DNA of 64,000 bases. It comes from Belnapia arida (lineage in GTDB: Bacteria > Pseudomonadota > Alphaproteobacteria > Acetobacterales > Acetobacteraceae). Positions 62,784 to 64,000 of the stretch are shown one piece after another. The stretch spans positions 22,725 through 86,724 of the forward strand of contig NZ_JAETWB010000019.1 of assembly GCF_016773205.1 (NCBI RefSeq), written 5' to 3'. Each line of letters starts with the position of its first letter. Position 1 is the first letter of the stretch. The notes under the pieces are model-generated. The model searched no databases. It worked only from the letters and a program-made list of their open reading frames with translations, and was not told the DNA's origin. Position numbers and translations under genes: made by a program.

Positions 62784-64000
62784 ATGGGCGTGGAATTAGA
62801 CGTACTCCTGCGTGGGCAGTCGAACGCCTTTCTTTTCCTGAGCAACGACTTCAGCGGCATTGGCGCTAGCACCCTTACTGCCGAAGTCCAACGATTGCTG
62901 GGCTTCGACGGCGTGAATGACCGCGTTCATCTCAGGGCTGATTGGTACACGCCCGGGCAGCAGACGGTTTACGCAGGTACCGCCTTCATCGGCGATTGGG
63001 TACAACGCGGCACAAATGGGAATTGGCAGGCTCTCTCGCACGAGCAAAGCTTGCTTAACTACATCGCCAAAAACCCGCATTCGCAAGCGACGGAGACTGC
63101 TGTTGTCTGGCTGCACAGTGAGTATGACAGCCTGAATGGAGCACTGACGACGACGGAGTGGGAGAGCGCGGTTCGCGCTGATGCGGCTTGGGTGCGCCAA
63201 GGTCTCGGCCATGATGCCGCACACAGCCCCTATGTTTTCGTCAGCGCCATTCCGTTCAACACGGCTTCCAACGCTGCGACCCAGGCCATTCGCCTGGGTA
63301 TGGAGAAGCTTTCCGCCGACGCGTCTTTCGGTGCTTTGGTGGGTGCGCGCGCCCTCGACATCGACATGAGCTATAAATTTCCATCGGAAACCAACAGCCT
63401 CAACTATGGCGCCGCGCACATGTCCAGACAGGACACCGTGCAAACCGCTCAGCGCTTGGCGCGGTCCTTGGCGGAGGAGTGGGCCGAGTATGCTCGCCCA
63501 AACTCGCCCGTGGCGTTGGCCGGAGGAAACCTCGCAGAGGACGGACCCAAAGTGGTGACCGCCAAGCTGCAGGACGCGAACACGCTGTTGGTCAAGGTGA
63601 CGCAGGATCGCTCGGCGGGCTTTGCTGCTCTGGACCCGGATGCTGCGGCTGGGGTCGGTTGGTCTGTGCGAGGTTCAGGGGGCGTCGCCGTCGCCGACAG
63701 GGTTGAAGTGCTTTCTGCCGACACGCTGAAAATCCACTTTGCGTCCACCCTGCCGTCCGACGGGGTAGTCTTTTATGGCTACGGCTATGGACGACTGGCC
63801 GCCTATAACCAGCCTGGTCAGGGTAACGCAATTTATGACCAGGCCGGCATGCCGATCTGGACTCCGACCCAGGGTGTCCGCATCGACATCGCTACGCCGC
63901 CTCTACCAACGCCCACGGCACCTGCGCCGGTACAGACGACGCTTGGCTCCGGCTCCGACACGCTGGTGCTGCGCATTTCACAAGACGCCTACCAGGGCAG
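62784..64000 (+). CDS. SGNH/SASA-type esterase with C-terminal carbohydrate-binding module (3' end beyond window)
   Basis: An open frame of 405 codons that runs off the end of the window. Residues 1-235 look like an SGNH/SASA carbohydrate esterase: LLRGQSNAFLF holds nucleophile S13, VVWLHSEYDS (107-116) matches the WxQGExD block, and H212 in GAAHMSRQ is the likely catalytic histidine. Residues about 245-370 are beta-rich. A proline/threonine linker (372-385) leads into LGSGSDTLVLRISQDAYQG, the opening of a calcium-dependent xylan-binding-type module frequent in RTX-type secreted proteins. There is no signal peptide. The start is ATG 62784 (ribosome site touching it) or, with better spacing, GTG 62790. 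Confidence 0.8.
   Translation, partial: MGVELDVLLRGQSNAFLFLSNDFSGIGASTLTAEVQRLLGFDGVNDRVHLRADWYTPGQQTVYAGTAFIGDWVQRGTNGNWQALSHEQSLLNYIAKNPHSQATETAVVWLHSEYDSLNGALTTTEWESAVRADAAWVRQGLGHDAAHSPYVFVSAIPFNTASNAATQAIRLGMEKLSADASFGALVGARALDIDMSYKFPSETNSLNYGAAHMSRQDTVQTAQRLARSLAEEWAEYARPNSPVALAGGNLAEDGPKVVTAKLQDANTLLVKVTQDRSAGFAALDPDAAAGVGWSVRGSGGVAVADRVEVLSADTLKIHFASTLPSDGVVFYGYGYGRLAAYNQPGQGNAIYDQAGMPIWTPTQGVRIDIATPPLPTPTAPAPVQTTLGSGSDTLVLRISQDAYQG

Noticed and set aside
1..64000. CRISPR arrays, tRNA or rRNA genes, phage attachment sites
   Set aside because: I looked for regularly spaced repeats, cloverleaf-type sequences with TTC loops, and rRNA landmarks and found none.

Overview
The window is very GC-rich, with strong G/C bias at third codon positions. 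Its gene content points to an alphaproteobacterium, most likely an Acetobacteraceae (Roseomonas-like) soil or water bacterium. The pointers are solitary tripartite-tricarboxylate (Bug/TctC) receptors and family-5 solute receptors without permeases, a UPF0262 gene, an EipB/DUF1849 envelope protein, split glycyl-tRNA synthetase genes next to ppdK, and Bcr/CflA exporters. The taxonomic call is inference; no rRNA or tRNA gene is visible.

Region 1 (1-51 kb) is ordinary, densely packed chromosome. In order it holds: DUF952 and an EamA exporter; pyrD and a HAD phosphatase; a peptide-type receptor; an amidase with a PNPOx-like protein, divergent from a MocR-type regulator with clear operator repeats; two Bcr/CflA exporters; AlgH and peroxiredoxin; an MFS/metallo-hydrolase pair; rnd, aspS and an EipB-like gene; a second peptide-type receptor; a TonB receptor behind a perfect Zur-like palindrome; rhodanese, DUF3237 and cytochrome c genes; a complete amino-acid ABC transporter operon; a porin; mtnA; DUF983/UPF0262; a ferritin-like stress protein with an EcfG-like promoter; a racemase/SDR pair; an S49 peptidase; glyQ, glyS and ppdK; a muramidase-like protein; a stress SDR; a frameshifted acetyltransferase; a Bug receptor; a LysR/SDR divergent pair; a YqaA-like membrane protein; an MFS transporter; and a RibD-like reductase.

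Region 2 (51.0-54.6 kb) is an island bounded by decayed insertion sequences. An IS5-family remnant lies on the left, DUF1772 and DUF808 membrane protein genes in the middle, and IS5- and IS6-type fragments on the right.

Region 3 (54.6-59.8 kb) is a catabolic-looking set: an LLM oxidoreductase divergent from a small cytosolic-looking binding protein, then a Bug receptor, an Ldh-type dehydrogenase and a CaiB-type CoA-transferase on the plus strand. Together the last three suggest capture, oxidation and CoA activation of an unknown organic acid.

Region 4 (59.8-64.0 kb) is a second insertion-sequence graveyard (IS5, IS630 and IS6 remnants) with unusually AT-rich stretches. Two carbohydrate-active genes are embedded in it: a small GH16-type beta-glucanase with an intact catalytic motif, and the first 405 codons of a gene that runs off the window end. 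The latter combines an SGNH/SASA-type esterase with the start of a probable xylan-binding-type module. Neither has a Sec signal peptide, which fits type I secretion. This looks like a horizontally acquired exopolysaccharide- or plant-polysaccharide-processing locus and is the most promising place to extend the sequence.
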